Source of the DNA: Oceanobacillus zhaokaii
GTDB taxonomy: Bacteria; Bacillota; Bacilli; Bacillales; Amphibacillaceae
Assembly (NCBI RefSeq): GCF_003352005.1
Contig: NZ_CP024848.1
Span: 1,063,001 to 1,127,000 of the forward strand
Reading direction: 5' to 3'
DNA: 64,000 nucleotides
The notes under the pieces: model-generated
The model's input: the letters and a program-made list of their open reading frames with translations, nothing else
What the model was told of the DNA's origin: nothing
Databases searched by the model: none
Translations under genes and position numbers: made by a program
Shown here: piece by piece, positions 8,796 through 17,670 of the stretch
How the letters are laid out: each line of letters begins with the position of its first letter
Numbering within the stretch: the stretch's first letter is position 1

Positions 8796-9639
8796 AGTTA
8801 AAGGTCTGACCAAGAAATACGGCAATAAGCTTGCATTAAATAATATTTCATTCACACTTGATGGACCTAAAATTTATGGATTGCTTGGCAGGAATGGTGC
8901 AGGGAAAACGACTTTTATGGATATATTATCCGGACATAACACAGAAAGCAGTGGAGAGATCTTAATTGATGGGGAGAATCCATTTGATAATCAGCGATTA
9001 ACGGAATTGATTTGTTTAATTAAAGAAGGGCAGAATTTCAGTAAGGATTTAAAAGTAAAAAATGTACTCAAGATCTATCCCTTCTTTTATCCGAATTGGG
9101 ATCAAGAGCTAGCAGAGAACTTAATTAAAGAATTTAACCTTAATCCAAATTCAAAGGTTAAGATGCTTTCGAAAGGGATGGAATCGGCACTGGGGATAAC
9201 GGTCGGTTTAGCTAGTAAGGCACCAATTACAATTTTTGATGAACCATATATTGGTCTCGATGCACCATCAAGAAAGAAATTCTATGAAATCATGCTGGAA
9301 GAATACCAGGAACAACCGCGCATGATTATCTTCTCAACGCATTTAATTGATGAAGTGAGCTTATTATTCGAAGAGGTTTTGATTCTGCGTGAAGGCTCAT
9401 TAGTTTTACAGGAAGAATCAGAAATCCTTCGCAACAATACCATTGCAGTTTCCGGAACGATCGAGGAAGTCGAGGCATTCGTTTCAGATAAAGAGGTAAT
9501 TGAGAAAAAACAGCTTGCTGGCATGATGACAGCTTATGTTTATGGCACTGTTGAAGAAGCAAAAATGTATGGATTAACTGTAGAAGGTGTACCAATTCAG
9601 GAATTAATGATTTATTTAACGGAAAGAAAGGGGGCATAA
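8785..9639 (+). CDS. ABC transporter ATP-binding protein
   Basis: A 284-residue ATPase with Walker A GRNGAGKTT (about 37-45) and Walker B ITIFDEP. The signature motif is the divergent LSKGM, as in YtrB/YhcG-type transporters led by GntR regulators. It probably energises export, or sensing of cell-wall-active compounds, together with the membrane protein encoded next. I chose the ATG at 8785 (MKIEVKG), 9 bases after AGAGGGG; the ATG at 8776 abuts the ribosome site. It ends 3 bases before the permease start. Confidence 0.88.
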   Translation: MKIEVKGLTKKYGNKLALNNISFTLDGPKIYGLLGRNGAGKTTFMDILSGHNTESSGEILIDGENPFDNQRLTELICLIKEGQNFSKDLKVKNVLKIYPFFYPNWDQELAENLIKEFNLNPNSKVKMLSKGMESALGITVGLASKAPITIFDEPYIGLDAPSRKKFYEIMLEEYQEQPRMIIFSTHLIDEVSLLFEEVLILREGSLVLQEESEILRNNTIAVSGTIEEVEAFVSDKEVIEKKQLAGMMTAYVYGTVEEAKMYGLTVEGVPIQELMIYLTERKGA

Positions 9640-9642
9640 ATA

Positions 9643-10344
9643 ATGGCTAGACAAGTAAAAGGATTATTATACTTTTTTATTACAGATATCCGTTACTCTC
9701 TGACAATCTTTTGGACAATTTTGCTAGCTAGTTTAGTTGCCACAGTAACTATTGCCTATTTTTTACTTGCAAGCGGAAATACTGAATTTTATTTTAGCTT
9801 CCAGTTTGCCATTTATATTTATGCTTGTATTGCAGGATTCTTGATGGTAAAAGAGAGTATCCCATTTGTGCTGAAACTGGGAGCGACTCGAAAGAATATT
9901 TTTATTAGTTTTGGCTTGTTTTTCTTAGGATTAGCGCTTGCCAAAGCAATACTGGCAAATACAATACAATCTCTAATCGTTAAGCTAGTAGATGTGACAG
10001 GGATTTACACGATTAATTTTGGTCATCTTGCACAATTATTAGGGGATACATGGTTGAATCGTGTCGTTATTGATACAGCTTTCCTATTTTTCCTATTTTC
10101 ACTCTTCTCCGTCCTTAGTCTGCTATTTTATAAACATGGTTTACTAGGTGGAGGAATTGTCGTTGGTGTTCTAGTTGTCGTCTTACTTCTGGGGCTTGCG
10201 CAAGGTTGGATTGTTGATTTTATAACCGATGTATATTCAACGATTGATTTAATATTCTTCTACCAAATGCTTGGAGTGGGAGTAGTGATATATTGCCTTT
10301 CCTTCCTGCTGTTAAGAAGAATAACAACTATTAAAACGAAGTAA
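9643..10344 (+). CDS. ABC transporter membrane subunit
   Basis: A 233-residue protein with six hydrophobic segments (roughly 20-42, 50-68, 85-108, 140-165, 172-195, 205-226). It immediately follows the ATPase in the GntR-led operon, so it is inferred to be its permease. No recognisable substrate motif. The operon ends at a hairpin shared with the opposing gene cluster. Confidence 0.8.
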   Translation: MARQVKGLLYFFITDIRYSLTIFWTILLASLVATVTIAYFLLASGNTEFYFSFQFAIYIYACIAGFLMVKESIPFVLKLGATRKNIFISFGLFFLGLALAKAILANTIQSLIVKLVDVTGIYTINFGHLAQLLGDTWLNRVVIDTAFLFFLFSLFSVLSLLFYKHGLLGGGIVVGVLVVVLLLGLAQGWIVDFITDVYSTIDLIFFYQMLGVGVVIYCLSFLLLRRITTIKTK

Positions 10345-10349
10345 TGATG

Positions 10350-10385
10350 AAGGACTGGATTCTAGTTAAAGGATCCAGTCCTTTT
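10350..10385 (+). terminator. Intrinsic terminator of the first GntR-ABC operon
   Basis: Eleven-base stem (10350-10360 with 10373-10383) with a 12-base loop and a T5 tail on the plus strand. On the minus strand the tail is poor, so it serves mainly the plus-strand operon. Confidence 0.8.
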
Positions 10386-10388
10386 TCA

Positions 10389-11165
10389 TTAGTCTGCTAG
10401 CTCCTTTGTTCCAAAAGCTATGATTGCGGCGATTAATAGGCCAATTGAAATGATGATGGTTACAATCGCTGTCCAAATAAGGTCTGATGGAATGCTCCCG
10501 GTTTGCAGCATCTCCATTATATACGTCGTTAGATTATTCGGGCTCCATTCAAGTATATGGCTGAATATTTGGGTCACAACACTCAGTAAGATAATCGTTG
10601 CAATCGATAGAAAGGCGACGATACCGGGTGTCTTAAACAATGTGTTATAGAAAATAGACACGGAGACGACTAAAGTGAGCCAGAGTCCATAAAAAAGTAC
10701 GGCCAATAATATGCTTTGAATTGGAAGCTCTCCGTACAGGATATTAATATAGTACCAGCTAGCAAGCATCCCTAATAGGAGTGATACCCAAACGAGAATG
10801 AGTAATGCAGCCCATTTTGCAGTGATATAATTACGATAAGCGACAGGCTTCACTAAAATGAGTTCCGATACGCCGCTCTTACGTTCGCCAGCTATTGTAG
10901 CCATTGATATAAGTGTAATCACTAAAACACCTAAACTACTTAATTGTCCTAAACTCATCATTACTACTTCTGCTGGTGTAAAGTCTGGAAGTTCGATGAC
11001 GGTTCCCTCAGGTAATCCACCAACAGATTCGATGATTTGCGGTAAATAATAATTGGAAACCGGATCCATATTTGCAAGGAGGATAAAGACTAATGGCACC
11101 CAGATCCATTTCTTGTTTCGCCAATTTTCAGTCATTTCTTTTCTAAAAAGGGTCATCCATTGCAT
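10389..11165 (-). CDS. ABC-2-type permease, YxlG-like
   Basis: A 258-residue membrane protein with six hydrophobic spans, the first beginning near residue 20 after FRKEMTENWRNKKW. A large extracytoplasmic loop (about 38-85) follows, then the permease motif AGERKSGVSELILVKPV. It resembles YxlG, the permease encoded beside YxlF in the B. subtilis sigY operon. It shares one base with the ATPase stop codon, so the two are translated together. Substrate unknown. Confidence 0.8.
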   Translation of the reverse strand: MQWMTLFRKEMTENWRNKKWIWVPLVFILLANMDPVSNYYLPQIIESVGGLPEGTVIELPDFTPAEVVMMSLGQLSSLGVLVITLISMATIAGERKSGVSELILVKPVAYRNYITAKWAALLILVWVSLLLGMLASWYYINILYGELPIQSILLAVLFYGLWLTLVVSVSIFYNTLFKTPGIVAFLSIATIILLSVVTQIFSHILEWSPNNLTTYIMEMLQTGSIPSDLIWTAIVTIIISIGLLIAAIIAFGTKELAD

Positions 11166-12073
11166 TAGCTAGTCACCACTTTCATGAACATGTCTTCAAG
11201 GGAAGCACGGTTTAGTGTAAAGCTTGTTAATGGCCAGTTTTCCTTTGTTGCTTGTGCTAGAATTTCTTGCCTTGCCTTAGTAATATCTGAGACGGAAACA
11301 TGTAATACATCACGTTCGATAAAACTATTGCTAACACTAGTTAAGGCATTAACTTTGCCCTGATAGATAGCAGCATCCTCTTGAAATTCGAGCATGATGA
11401 CCGATGTTTGATACTTCTTTCTTAATTCCATTATTGATCCTTGTTCAACAATTTCACCTTTGTTTAATAATAATAAATCGTCACTTACTTCATCAGCATC
11501 ACTTAAAATATGTGTAGAAAATAGAATGGTCATTTCTTGTTTTAATTCGTTCATCAATGTTAAGACTTCACGACGACCAATTGGATCAAGGGATGAGACT
11601 GGTTCATCTAACATTAACAGTTTTGGTTTATGAATGATTGCTTGTGCTATTCCTAAACGTTGCTTCATACCACCAGAATATTTTCCGATTCTGCGATTTT
11701 TTGCATCAATTATACCAACTTTATCCAGTAAGACTGCTGCACGTCTTTTTGCTTCAGCTTCTGATAAATAGCTAAGTCGGCCACTATAAATCATGAATTC
11801 CAATCCAGTCATCCAATTATAGAAGACTGGATATTGCGGCAGGTAACCAATATATTTTCGAATATCATCATTTTCCTTCATACCGGAAAAACGTATTGTA
11901 CCAGCAGAAGGTTTTAGAAGACCTGCCAGCATGCGCAATATCGTCGTCTTTCCAGCTCCATTTGGTCCAATTAGTGCAATACATTTTCCGCTTTCAAAAT
12001 CAAAACTTACATCATCCACTACATTTTTCGCATCATAATTCTTTGAAAGCTTAGTAACAGTTAGTAATGACAT
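11165..12073 (-). CDS. ABC transporter ATP-binding protein, YxlF-like
   Basis: A 302-residue ATPase with Walker A GPNGAGKTT, signature YSGGMKQR, Walker B LLMLDEPVSSLD and the switch His in FSTHILSDADE. About 80 C-terminal residues form the regulatory extension common in drug/bacteriocin-export ATPases. The start abuts the stop of the upstream YxlE-like gene. Together with the YxlG-like permease it makes one exporter. Confidence 0.9.
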   Translation of the reverse strand: MSLLTVTKLSKNYDAKNVVDDVSFDFESGKCIALIGPNGAGKTTILRMLAGLLKPSAGTIRFSGMKENDDIRKYIGYLPQYPVFYNWMTGLEFMIYSGRLSYLSEAEAKRRAAVLLDKVGIIDAKNRRIGKYSGGMKQRLGIAQAIIHKPKLLMLDEPVSSLDPIGRREVLTLMNELKQEMTILFSTHILSDADEVSDDLLLLNKGEIVEQGSIMELRKKYQTSVIMLEFQEDAAIYQGKVNALTSVSNSFIERDVLHVSVSDITKARQEILAQATKENWPLTSFTLNRASLEDMFMKVVTS

Positions 12074-12277
12074 TTAGTCGCGACTCCTTCCAATGATAAA
12101 ATAAATGATAGGACCAACTGTGTTTGCTAGAACAATAATTAATACCCACATCCATTTAGGCCCGTTTGTTGATTCAGCTTTTGCTAAGTCAAGGAGTGCA
12201 ACAATGACTAATACCCCCTGAATAATTAATAACGGCGTAACAATTGCCCAATTTATCGAATCGATAATTTCCTGCAT
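12074..12277 (-). CDS. YxlE-like two-TM protein (PLDc_N domain)
   Basis: A 67-residue protein with two membrane helices (about 13-31 and 42-60) and the PLDc_N signature KWMWVLIIVLANTVGPIIYF ending GRSRD. In B. subtilis the homologue YxlE, encoded with yxlF and yxlG, helps hold sigma factor SigY inactive. No sigma gene is present here, so its partner in this organism is unclear. Confidence 0.75.
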   Translation of the reverse strand: MQEIIDSINWAIVTPLLIIQGVLVIVALLDLAKAESTNGPKWMWVLIIVLANTVGPIIYFIIGRSRD

Positions 12278-12305
12278 CGCAATTTCCTCCCCCGGAATAA
12301 TACTG

Positions 12306-13415
12306 TTAACCTACTAATAACAATGGAATTCCAATTGCTAAACCGATAATGACGAGAATAATAATCCATGCTAACGGTCTTGCGTGATTTATTGTCCAGC
12401 CAACACCGAACCGTTTTTCTAACATAAAAGCAGGATCATTTTTATTGTAATAAAACTGACCAAGCTTCCAGTATTTGTCGTCATCACGATCGATCACATT
12501 GCCATTCTTTCCCATTTGGCTTTTTACACGACTCCCACCTTGACCTGTAGTAATAGAGAGAACGATTGCCCAGATAATCATGATAAAGCTAAATAGAAGC
12601 GGGACGATTGTTATTACTTGTTGATTGATTGGATAGATGAACGATAACTGAATAAAAGAGAACATGACTGTTAATAATGACCCGGTGACAATGATATACA
12701 GAGACCATCTCCGTCTGAAAATGATGTTTTGGCGCATCGATTCTTCCGGTTTTTCTGCATTGATTTGCTGCTTTGATTTTGCAATCATTGTATTGATGAA
12801 TAAGAATAGGAGCATTAAATACAACTGCATGATAGGCATGGAAAGAACGGAGCGATACGATTTATCCACCCAATTGGTAACTTCACCGGCAAAGTTATAC
12901 TGCATTGGTATTTGTTCTGGTATCAGGTCATATCGCTGAAACGTAATGATAATCACTACGATGCTAATGACAAAAGAAATAAGGAACCAATAGTTGGAGT
13001 GGGTTAGCCTTTGATTTCGAAAGCCTGTATTGATGAATACTTGCTGTGATTTATTGATTGCCCAATTCGAGTTTTTCTTTAGGACTTTCATGCGGCGATG
13101 GAATGTTAAATAAATAATAAAGCTAACAATAATATAAAGTGCGATGCCAACGGTTAGCAGAATACTTAATGATTGTTCGTCATTTACTACCGTTAGACCT
13201 AAGAAGCTGAACATCAACAATATAATGAAGCTAAGCATACCTGTTGAAATAAGATAGCTTCTCCTCATAGCTTTTAGTTGCTTACTGCTGTATATTTCCT
13301 CAGGAATAGTCACACCAAAGCTCTCGGTTTTTCTAGTTAAATAAGGTGTGAGCATCATCATCAAAAAAACTGGAATAAAAACGGCAACTAATAATAGTAA
13401 TGTCATCGTGTTCAT
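12306..13415 (-). CDS. DUF1648/DUF5808-type membrane protein
   Basis: A 369-residue membrane protein with about eight hydrophobic spans. A DUF1648-type segment (PEQIPMQYNFAGEVTNWVDK) is central, and a DUF5808-type stretch (DDKYWKLGQFYYNKNDPAF) is near the C-terminus. Proteins of this build are commonly encoded directly after small GntR regulators in Firmicutes; one relative, SdpI, gives immunity to a secreted toxin. The start overlaps the regulator's stop by 4 bases. Its role here is inferred only from context. Confidence 0.75.
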   Translation of the reverse strand: MNTMTLLLLVAVFIPVFLMMMLTPYLTRKTESFGVTIPEEIYSSKQLKAMRRSYLISTGMLSFIILLMFSFLGLTVVNDEQSLSILLTVGIALYIIVSFIIYLTFHRRMKVLKKNSNWAINKSQQVFINTGFRNQRLTHSNYWFLISFVISIVVIIITFQRYDLIPEQIPMQYNFAGEVTNWVDKSYRSVLSMPIMQLYLMLLFLFINTMIAKSKQQINAEKPEESMRQNIIFRRRWSLYIIVTGSLLTVMFSFIQLSFIYPINQQVITIVPLLFSFIMIIWAIVLSITTGQGGSRVKSQMGKNGNVIDRDDDKYWKLGQFYYNKNDPAFMLEKRFGVGWTINHARPLAWIIILVIIGLAIGIPLLLVG

Positions 13416-13807
13416 TTATTCTCACCTTCCTCTTTAAATTCGTTAAATAATTCTTTACACATCTGTAAAAACGCTTCTTCCTCGATGCCACGACAAATTG
13501 AAGCTGCAATTAGGGGGTGAATACTTGCTTTTAAATTTTGCTTGTATTCCTCATCTGCTTTTGGTGGACCTTCTGGATTGATTACAACCCCTTTTTGTCT
13601 ATGAATTAGAATATATCCATCCTGTTTTAGCAACTGGTATACCTTATTCACTGTATGAAGATTAATCCCAATATCAGAAGCCAATGATCTGACGGATGGT
13701 AGCGGATCCCCAGGTTTAAGTTTACCTTTCGCAATTCCTTCAATAATCTGATGTTGTAATTGGATGTAGATAGGCTCAGCGGACTCAAGGTTAATATTAA
13801 TGAACAT
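13412..13807 (-). CDS. GntR-family regulator, YtrA-type
   Basis: A 131-residue regulator with a winged helix-turn-helix at about residues 10-75 (GKLKPGDPLPSVRSLASDIG, wing IHRQKGVVI) and a short helical tail. It heads the minus-strand operon 13807-10389 (regulator, DUF1648 protein, YxlE-like, ATPase, permease) and probably represses it. It is the second such regulator-ABC set within 6 kb, pointing tail to tail at the first. The two regulators are not close copies. Confidence 0.88.
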   Translation of the reverse strand: MFININLESAEPIYIQLQHQIIEGIAKGKLKPGDPLPSVRSLASDIGINLHTVNKVYQLLKQDGYILIHRQKGVVINPEGPPKADEEYKQNLKASIHPLIAASICRGIEEEAFLQMCKELFNEFKEEGENK

Positions 13808-13964
13808 TTTTTACACCACCTTATATACTTATTCTATCTGTTATAGTTATAATATAACAAGCGGAAATAAATAGCAATAGGAAATTAGAAAAAAATTTTG
13901 ATTGGTTTTTCTTATTAGATAGTAATTATATGAGTGTTAAGACTCTTGAAGAATTATTTGGAAA

Positions 13965-13998
13965 TAAAAAAAGTGAAACTCCGTTTAAAGAGTTTCAC
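13965..13998 (-). terminator. Intrinsic terminator of the small YfhE-like gene
   Basis: Nine-base stem (13973-13981 with 13990-13998) followed on the minus strand by seven T residues. Confidence 0.85.
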
Positions 13999-14028
13999 CT
14001 TTCATTTTGGTCTAGGTTTAGCTGCTAA

Positions 14029-14157
14029 TTAACTATGATTCCCTCTTTGTGATAATTGCTCATAGATACGATCTGCACGTTTAAATTCCTTTTGGTAATT
14101 GACTTCTTGAGTTTTCTTTAAGTATTTTAATCGTTGGTTTTCTTTAAACTTGCTCAT
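14029..14157 (-). CDS. Small basic protein, possibly YfhE family
   Basis: A 42-codon gene: ATG at 14157, GAGAGGA ribosome site 8 bases upstream, TAA at 14029-14031 and its own terminator. The product is highly charged (MSKFKENQRLKYLKKT at the start) and has QEVNYQKEFKRADR in the middle. This resembles the short YfhE proteins encoded next to recX/yfhH in Bacillus, and the location agrees. Function is unknown. Family assignment is from recall of the motif plus synteny and is not certain; that the gene is real is well supported by its signals. Confidence 0.65.
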   Translation of the reverse strand: MSKFKENQRLKYLKKTQEVNYQKEFKRADRIYEQLSQRGNHS

Positions 14158-14265
14158 CAGATCATTCCTCTCATTTTAAAATTAGAATTTCCTTTTTTAC
14201 CATTTTTATACTTAAGATTTAAAACTTGGCGAATGTCTTAGTTATACTTACGTTGTTATTAATGA

Positions 14266-14290
14266 AAAAAACCTCCACTAGGGAGGTTTT
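14266..14290 (-). terminator. Intrinsic terminator of the GNAT gene
   Basis: Short G/C stem AACCTCC/GGAGGTT with a small loop, followed by a T7 run on the minus strand. It lies at the end of the acetyltransferase gene. Confidence 0.85.
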
Positions 14291-14291
14291 A

Positions 14292-14849
14292 TTATGATAC
14301 TTCTTCATCTGTTGTGACAACCTGATCTTTTGTAAACTGTTGGTAGCTGGTATATTGTTCCTTTGTAATAACGAAAAGATCATATATATCGCCATTCGTA
14401 TTAATTTCTTGATAAACCTCAGGGTAGAACTCATTTCCAAGTGAAACATATGGCAGCTTTAATACAGCTTTAAGTGAGCGAGTGTTTGTCTTTCGTACTT
14501 TCATGAAAATACCTTCAATATCATGCAAGAAGAATAATTCGTTGAAAAATTGATCCTTTGCAGGTCGGTTATATCCTTTACCGAAATAAGGCTGACCAAT
14601 CCAGGTAGCTAAAAATCCGTGCTTATTCTCGATATCAAATAAATTTATCGTTCCAATTGGCTGCAAGTACTCATCTAAAATCGTACGTGAGATCAATTCG
14701 CCATTTGCTTCAGCTTCGATCGTCTTTCTTGTAAGGAAATAAAATTCATCAGTTGTTTCTGCTTTATGTCTAACATAGGGAAATACATCTGGATGCGTCA
14801 TTAATTCAAATAGAACCGGCACCTCATGTAAGTCACGCATTTTTAGCAT
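14292..14849 (-). CDS. GNAT-family N-acetyltransferase
   Basis: A 185-residue acetyltransferase of the RimJ/RimL-like branch. It begins with MLKMRDLHEVPVLFELMTHP. It has the acetyl-CoA loop region as WIGQPYFGKGYN, followed by FFNELFFLHDIEGIFMKVRK and NTRSLKAVLKL, the usual position of motif B. The substrate is unknown; relatives acetylate ribosomal-protein termini, amino sugars or small amines. It sits alone with its own promoter, a structured leader of about 200 bases and a terminator. That is unusual for a GNAT gene and suggests control at RNA level. Confidence 0.8.
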   Translation of the reverse strand: MLKMRDLHEVPVLFELMTHPDVFPYVRHKAETTDEFYFLTRKTIEAEANGELISRTILDEYLQPIGTINLFDIENKHGFLATWIGQPYFGKGYNRPAKDQFFNELFFLHDIEGIFMKVRKTNTRSLKAVLKLPYVSLGNEFYPEVYQEINTNGDIYDLFVITKEQYTSYQQFTKDQVVTTDEEVS

Positions 14850-14853
14850 AAAA

Positions 14854-15061
14854 AATACCCTCCTTATTTCCAGGCGGGTATTCTAAATCTCCTATCAGGA
14901 ATTTAGTAAGTGACCCACCCACGAATTTTTATTTTAGATTTCAACAAAAATTCGGGGTGGGAATCGAACCCACTAGAACCAGTATAAACTGGTGGCGCAC
15001 CATTTGCCTTCCCTATTTAATTCTACGTGTTGTCTGATACGATTCATTTCATCTCTTTCGT
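14854..15061 (-). promoter_or_regulatory. Structured 5' leader of the GNAT gene with a tRNA-like T-arm
   Basis: Read on the minus strand in order: a D-arm-like hairpin with a GG-containing loop (15008-14994); a 6-base hairpin in anticodon-arm position (14993-14978); a canonical T-arm with stem GTGGG/CCCAC and loop TTCGATT (14973-14957); a long hairpin of 16 pairs with one bulge (14961-14914); a smaller hairpin near 14905-14882; then AATACCC/GGGTATT (14882-14854) overlapping the ribosome site GGAGGG. The long hairpin uses the same bases (14957-14961) as the 3' side of the T-arm, so the two are mutually exclusive. No acceptor stem can be drawn, so it is not an ordinary tRNA. No known riboswitch class is recognised. 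Confidence 0.5.
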
Positions 15062-15067
15062 ATTTTG

Positions 15068-15096
15068 ATAATATTATTCTACAATCTTTATTCCAA
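15068..15096 (-). promoter_or_regulatory. Probable SigA promoter of the GNAT leader
   Basis: On the minus strand TTGGAA (15091-15096) and TATTAT (15068-15073) are separated by exactly 17 bases. This places the transcript start near 15061, about 210 bases ahead of the GNAT start codon. Confidence 0.55.
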
Positions 15097-15350
15097 AAAG
15101 GGAATCATTTTTTTGTTAATTTTTATTGAAATTTTTTTACATACGATTTGCATTAAATTCATCTTTTTATTCAGACAAAATATTGTATGTTAGAGGTTTA
15201 CCCAATGTGATCAAATGTTAGAATAAAAATTTAAGTTACTTTCTCGGTTGACTAAGATAGTTATTAGATTAATTTGAAGCTCAGTGTGTATGTCGAGAAA
15301 TAGGCGTTTGTGCTTTTTTTCTGTTATATTATTAGAAAGGGGTGGAGCAA

Positions 15351-16175
15351 TTGCACAAAATCACTCGAATCACGACGCAAAAGAAAAGTAAGGATCGCTA
15401 TAATATTTATTTGGATGACGGTAAAGGTGAAAAGTATGGCTTCAGCGTAGACGAAGCAGTATTAATTGAATTTCATTTGAGAAAAAATCTCGAGATTGAT
15501 GATGAGATGATTACTTTACTAATTAAGAAAGATACTTTACATAAATCATATACCCAAGCAATTCATTTTCTAAGCTTCCGAATGCGAACAAAAAAGGAAA
15601 TTTATGATTATTTAGTTAAAAAAGAAGTTGAAGCCGAGCATATAAAAGAAATTATTAATAAATTGCTTAAAGATAAACTAATTGACGACAAGCTCTTTGC
15701 AGAGATGTTTGTTCGTACACGTATAAATACTACATCAAAAGGACCAATGCTTATCAAGAAGGAACTCATTGAAAAGGGAGTTTCAGCAAGTATTGCAAGT
15801 GAGGCCGTACAAGCATATCCTTACGAGGTTCAATTTGAAAAGGTTTCAAAATGGGCAGAGAAGAAGCTGAATCTAAAGAAAAAGGAATCCTTTAAGAAGC
15901 AAATCCAACAGCTGCAAGTGACATTAATACAAAAAGGTTTTACGCAGGACGTTATAAATGATGCATTGGCAGAAATTCATGAGGAGAAGGATGAAGGTGA
16001 GGAATGGAATGCCATTATCTTCCAAGGCGAAAAACTAGTAAAGAAGCATCAAAGGAAATTTGATGGGTTTGAGCTTCGCAACAAAGTAAAGGAAGGATTA
16101 TATCGCAAGGGCTTCTCGATCGAATTGATTAATCGTTTTCTAGATGAAATTATGGATGAGTCAATTAATAATTGA
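15351..16175 (+). CDS. recX: Regulatory protein RecX
   Basis: A 274-residue all-helical protein made of repeated three-helix units (for example ALSFRMRTKKEIYDYL-like segments: HFLSFRMRTKKEIYDYLVKK and KVKEGLYRKGFSIELINRFL). RecX modulates RecA filaments by capping or destabilising them during recombination and the SOS response. Length fits the Bacillus type, which is longer than the proteobacterial one. I chose the TTG at 15351 (MHKITRI), 8 bases after AAAGGGG; a GTG at 15342 overlaps that site. The position before yfhH matches the B. subtilis order. Confidence 0.9.
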   Translation: MHKITRITTQKKSKDRYNIYLDDGKGEKYGFSVDEAVLIEFHLRKNLEIDDEMITLLIKKDTLHKSYTQAIHFLSFRMRTKKEIYDYLVKKEVEAEHIKEIINKLLKDKLIDDKLFAEMFVRTRINTTSKGPMLIKKELIEKGVSASIASEAVQAYPYEVQFEKVSKWAEKKLNLKKKESFKKQIQQLQVTLIQKGFTQDVINDALAEIHEEKDEGEEWNAIIFQGEKLVKKHQRKFDGFELRNKVKEGLYRKGFSIELINRFLDEIMDESINN

Positions 16176-16208
16176 TAAGATAGAAAGGCAAATAAGGGGG
16201 AGAGTTAG

Positions 16209-16541
16209 ATGAATTATCGGTACAGTGATTATTCTGTCGAGCAGTTATATCGGGAGATTGGGGTATTAAAGGAGAAAGCGCAGAAGGCTGAACAGCTGGG
16301 AAATGTTTCAGAGGTTCAAATTAATGAACGGAAAATGCAAGTTGCAATGGCATATACAATGAATCCCGAAGAGTTCAAAGCAGAGGAAGTATACGAATTG
16401 AAAATGGAAGCAGGCTATACATTCAAAATCAATTACATAAATGGTGTATTCGCTTGGGGACAACGTATTAATTTACTTGGTGACGTATTTGATAATGTGG
16501 AAGCATTGCCAATATCATTACTGGGAAAGAAGATTAGTTAA
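16209..16541 (+). CDS. yfhH: YfhH family protein (DUF1811)
   Basis: A 110-residue protein matching B. subtilis YfhH over its length (RYSDYSVEQLYREIGVLKEK at the start, INGVFAWG and EALPISLLGK at the end). The N-terminal half is helical and the C-terminal half is a small beta-barrel-like domain. Function is unknown. It lies 33 bases after recX with a GGGGGAG ribosome site, so it is probably co-transcribed. Confidence 0.9.
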   Translation: MNYRYSDYSVEQLYREIGVLKEKAQKAEQLGNVSEVQINERKMQVAMAYTMNPEEFKAEEVYELKMEAGYTFKINYINGVFAWGQRINLLGDVFDNVEALPISLLGKKIS

Positions 16542-16645
16542 GAACAAGAGCAGAAGTGCCCGTTTTACCGAATTCGCTTCACAAGACATGAGGTGTTTCG
16601 GCGTTGTCTCTTGTCAGAGGAATTTAAATAAGAAATTCTATAAAA

Positions 16646-16680
16646 AAACCGGCAGCCTATTATGTAGGCTTTGCCGGTTT
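16646..16680. terminator. Bidirectional terminator between yfhH and yfhP
   Basis: Stem of AAACCGGCA with TGCCGGTTT, extended by AGCCTA/TAGGCT. A runs on the left and T runs on the right let it serve both converging genes. Nothing else is recognised in 16542-16645. Confidence 0.85.
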
Positions 16681-16683
16681 ATT

Positions 16684-17670
16684 TTATAAAGAATAATCCT
16701 CAACGAATAATTTACGTTGCAATTTATGCTCGGAGAAGATCCAGCCAGTATAGGAACTCATAATATTCATTTTTTCATCAATTTTCACGACTGCAACAAA
16801 TGGATAGTATTCCTTTGAACGATATCGTAAATCGATGAAACGGACTTCTGTAAAATGATCATATTCATTGATTTCCCAACGATATACGGGAGAGAAATTT
16901 AGAAATGAGGCGACATTATTATCTTCCTTTGCGACATCCATAATTGGTAGGTCAGGTAATGGAACCTTAGTGTATTCATCAACAATCTCGATATGTCCAT
17001 TAATCGCAGTACCAACGTAAAATCGATCTTCTGTTGTAATTGCAACACGCCAGTAATTTTGTTTAAGTGTAGGTGATGTTGCGATTTGAATTGTATCTGG
17101 ATAGTATTCATTGATTTTCTTAACGATTTCTCTTTTATCCATATAACGCTTGATGTAATATAGTACAATGACAGTATAAATCGTCATCCAAGTATAACCA
17201 GGATGCGCACCTAATGCCCAAGCAAGGACTCCAACAACATTCAGTAAGAAAATATACGGGTCAAATGTATTTATAAAGCCATAGGCAATCCACTTATTTG
17301 AAAAAGGACGAAAAGCCTGTGTTCCATAAGCATTAAATAAATCTACAAACACATGAATAACAACTGCTAAAGCAGTCCAAAGCCATAAATGCAGGAAGCT
17401 TGTTTCAGGCACAAAAAAGTGAATAATTCCAGAGATCAATAACCCCCACAAAATAATTGCAGGAATGGAATGAGATAATCCACGATGATGCCTTATATAG
17501 GTAGCATTGTTTTTTAATTTGAAAATCGTATCGAAATCTGGGGCATGCGAGCCAATGATTGTTCCCACCAATACAGCATGAAACAGTGTTGGATCACTTT
17601 GTACGACAGGATCTACCGTAGCAAGTCCACCTAGCGCAATACCCATTACAATATGTGTTCCGGTATCCAT
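16684..17670 (-). CDS. yfhP: YfhP, membrane-bound metal-dependent hydrolase family (DUF457)
   Basis: A 328-residue protein. The N-terminal half has five or six membrane helices carrying HIVMGIALGG, SHAPDFDTIF and RHHRGLSHSIPA, the His/Asp motifs of the DUF457 family; the C-terminal half (about 185-328) is soluble. In B. subtilis YfhP has been reported to affect transcription of the yfhQ (mutY), fabL and sspE genes. Here it is divergent from mutY in the same way. AAGGAGG is 9 bases before the ATG. Confidence 0.88.
   Translation of the reverse strand: MDTGTHIVMGIALGGLATVDPVVQSDPTLFHAVLVGTIIGSHAPDFDTIFKLKNNATYIRHHRGLSHSIPAIILWGLLISGIIHFFVPETSFLHLWLWTALAVVIHVFVDLFNAYGTQAFRPFSNKWIAYGFINTFDPYIFLLNVVGVLAWALGAHPGYTWMTIYTVIVLYYIKRYMDKREIVKKINEYYPDTIQIATSPTLKQNYWRVAITTEDRFYVGTAINGHIEIVDEYTKVPLPDLPIMDVAKEDNNVASFLNFSPVYRWEINEYDHFTEVRFIDLRYRSKEYYPFVAVVKIDEKMNIMSSYTGWIFSEHKLQRKLFVEDYSL

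Noticed and set aside
14937..15015. A complete tRNA gene on the minus strand
   Set aside because: The T-arm is canonical, but no 7-base acceptor stem forms and the anticodon-like loop has the wrong size, so it is reported as a leader element instead.
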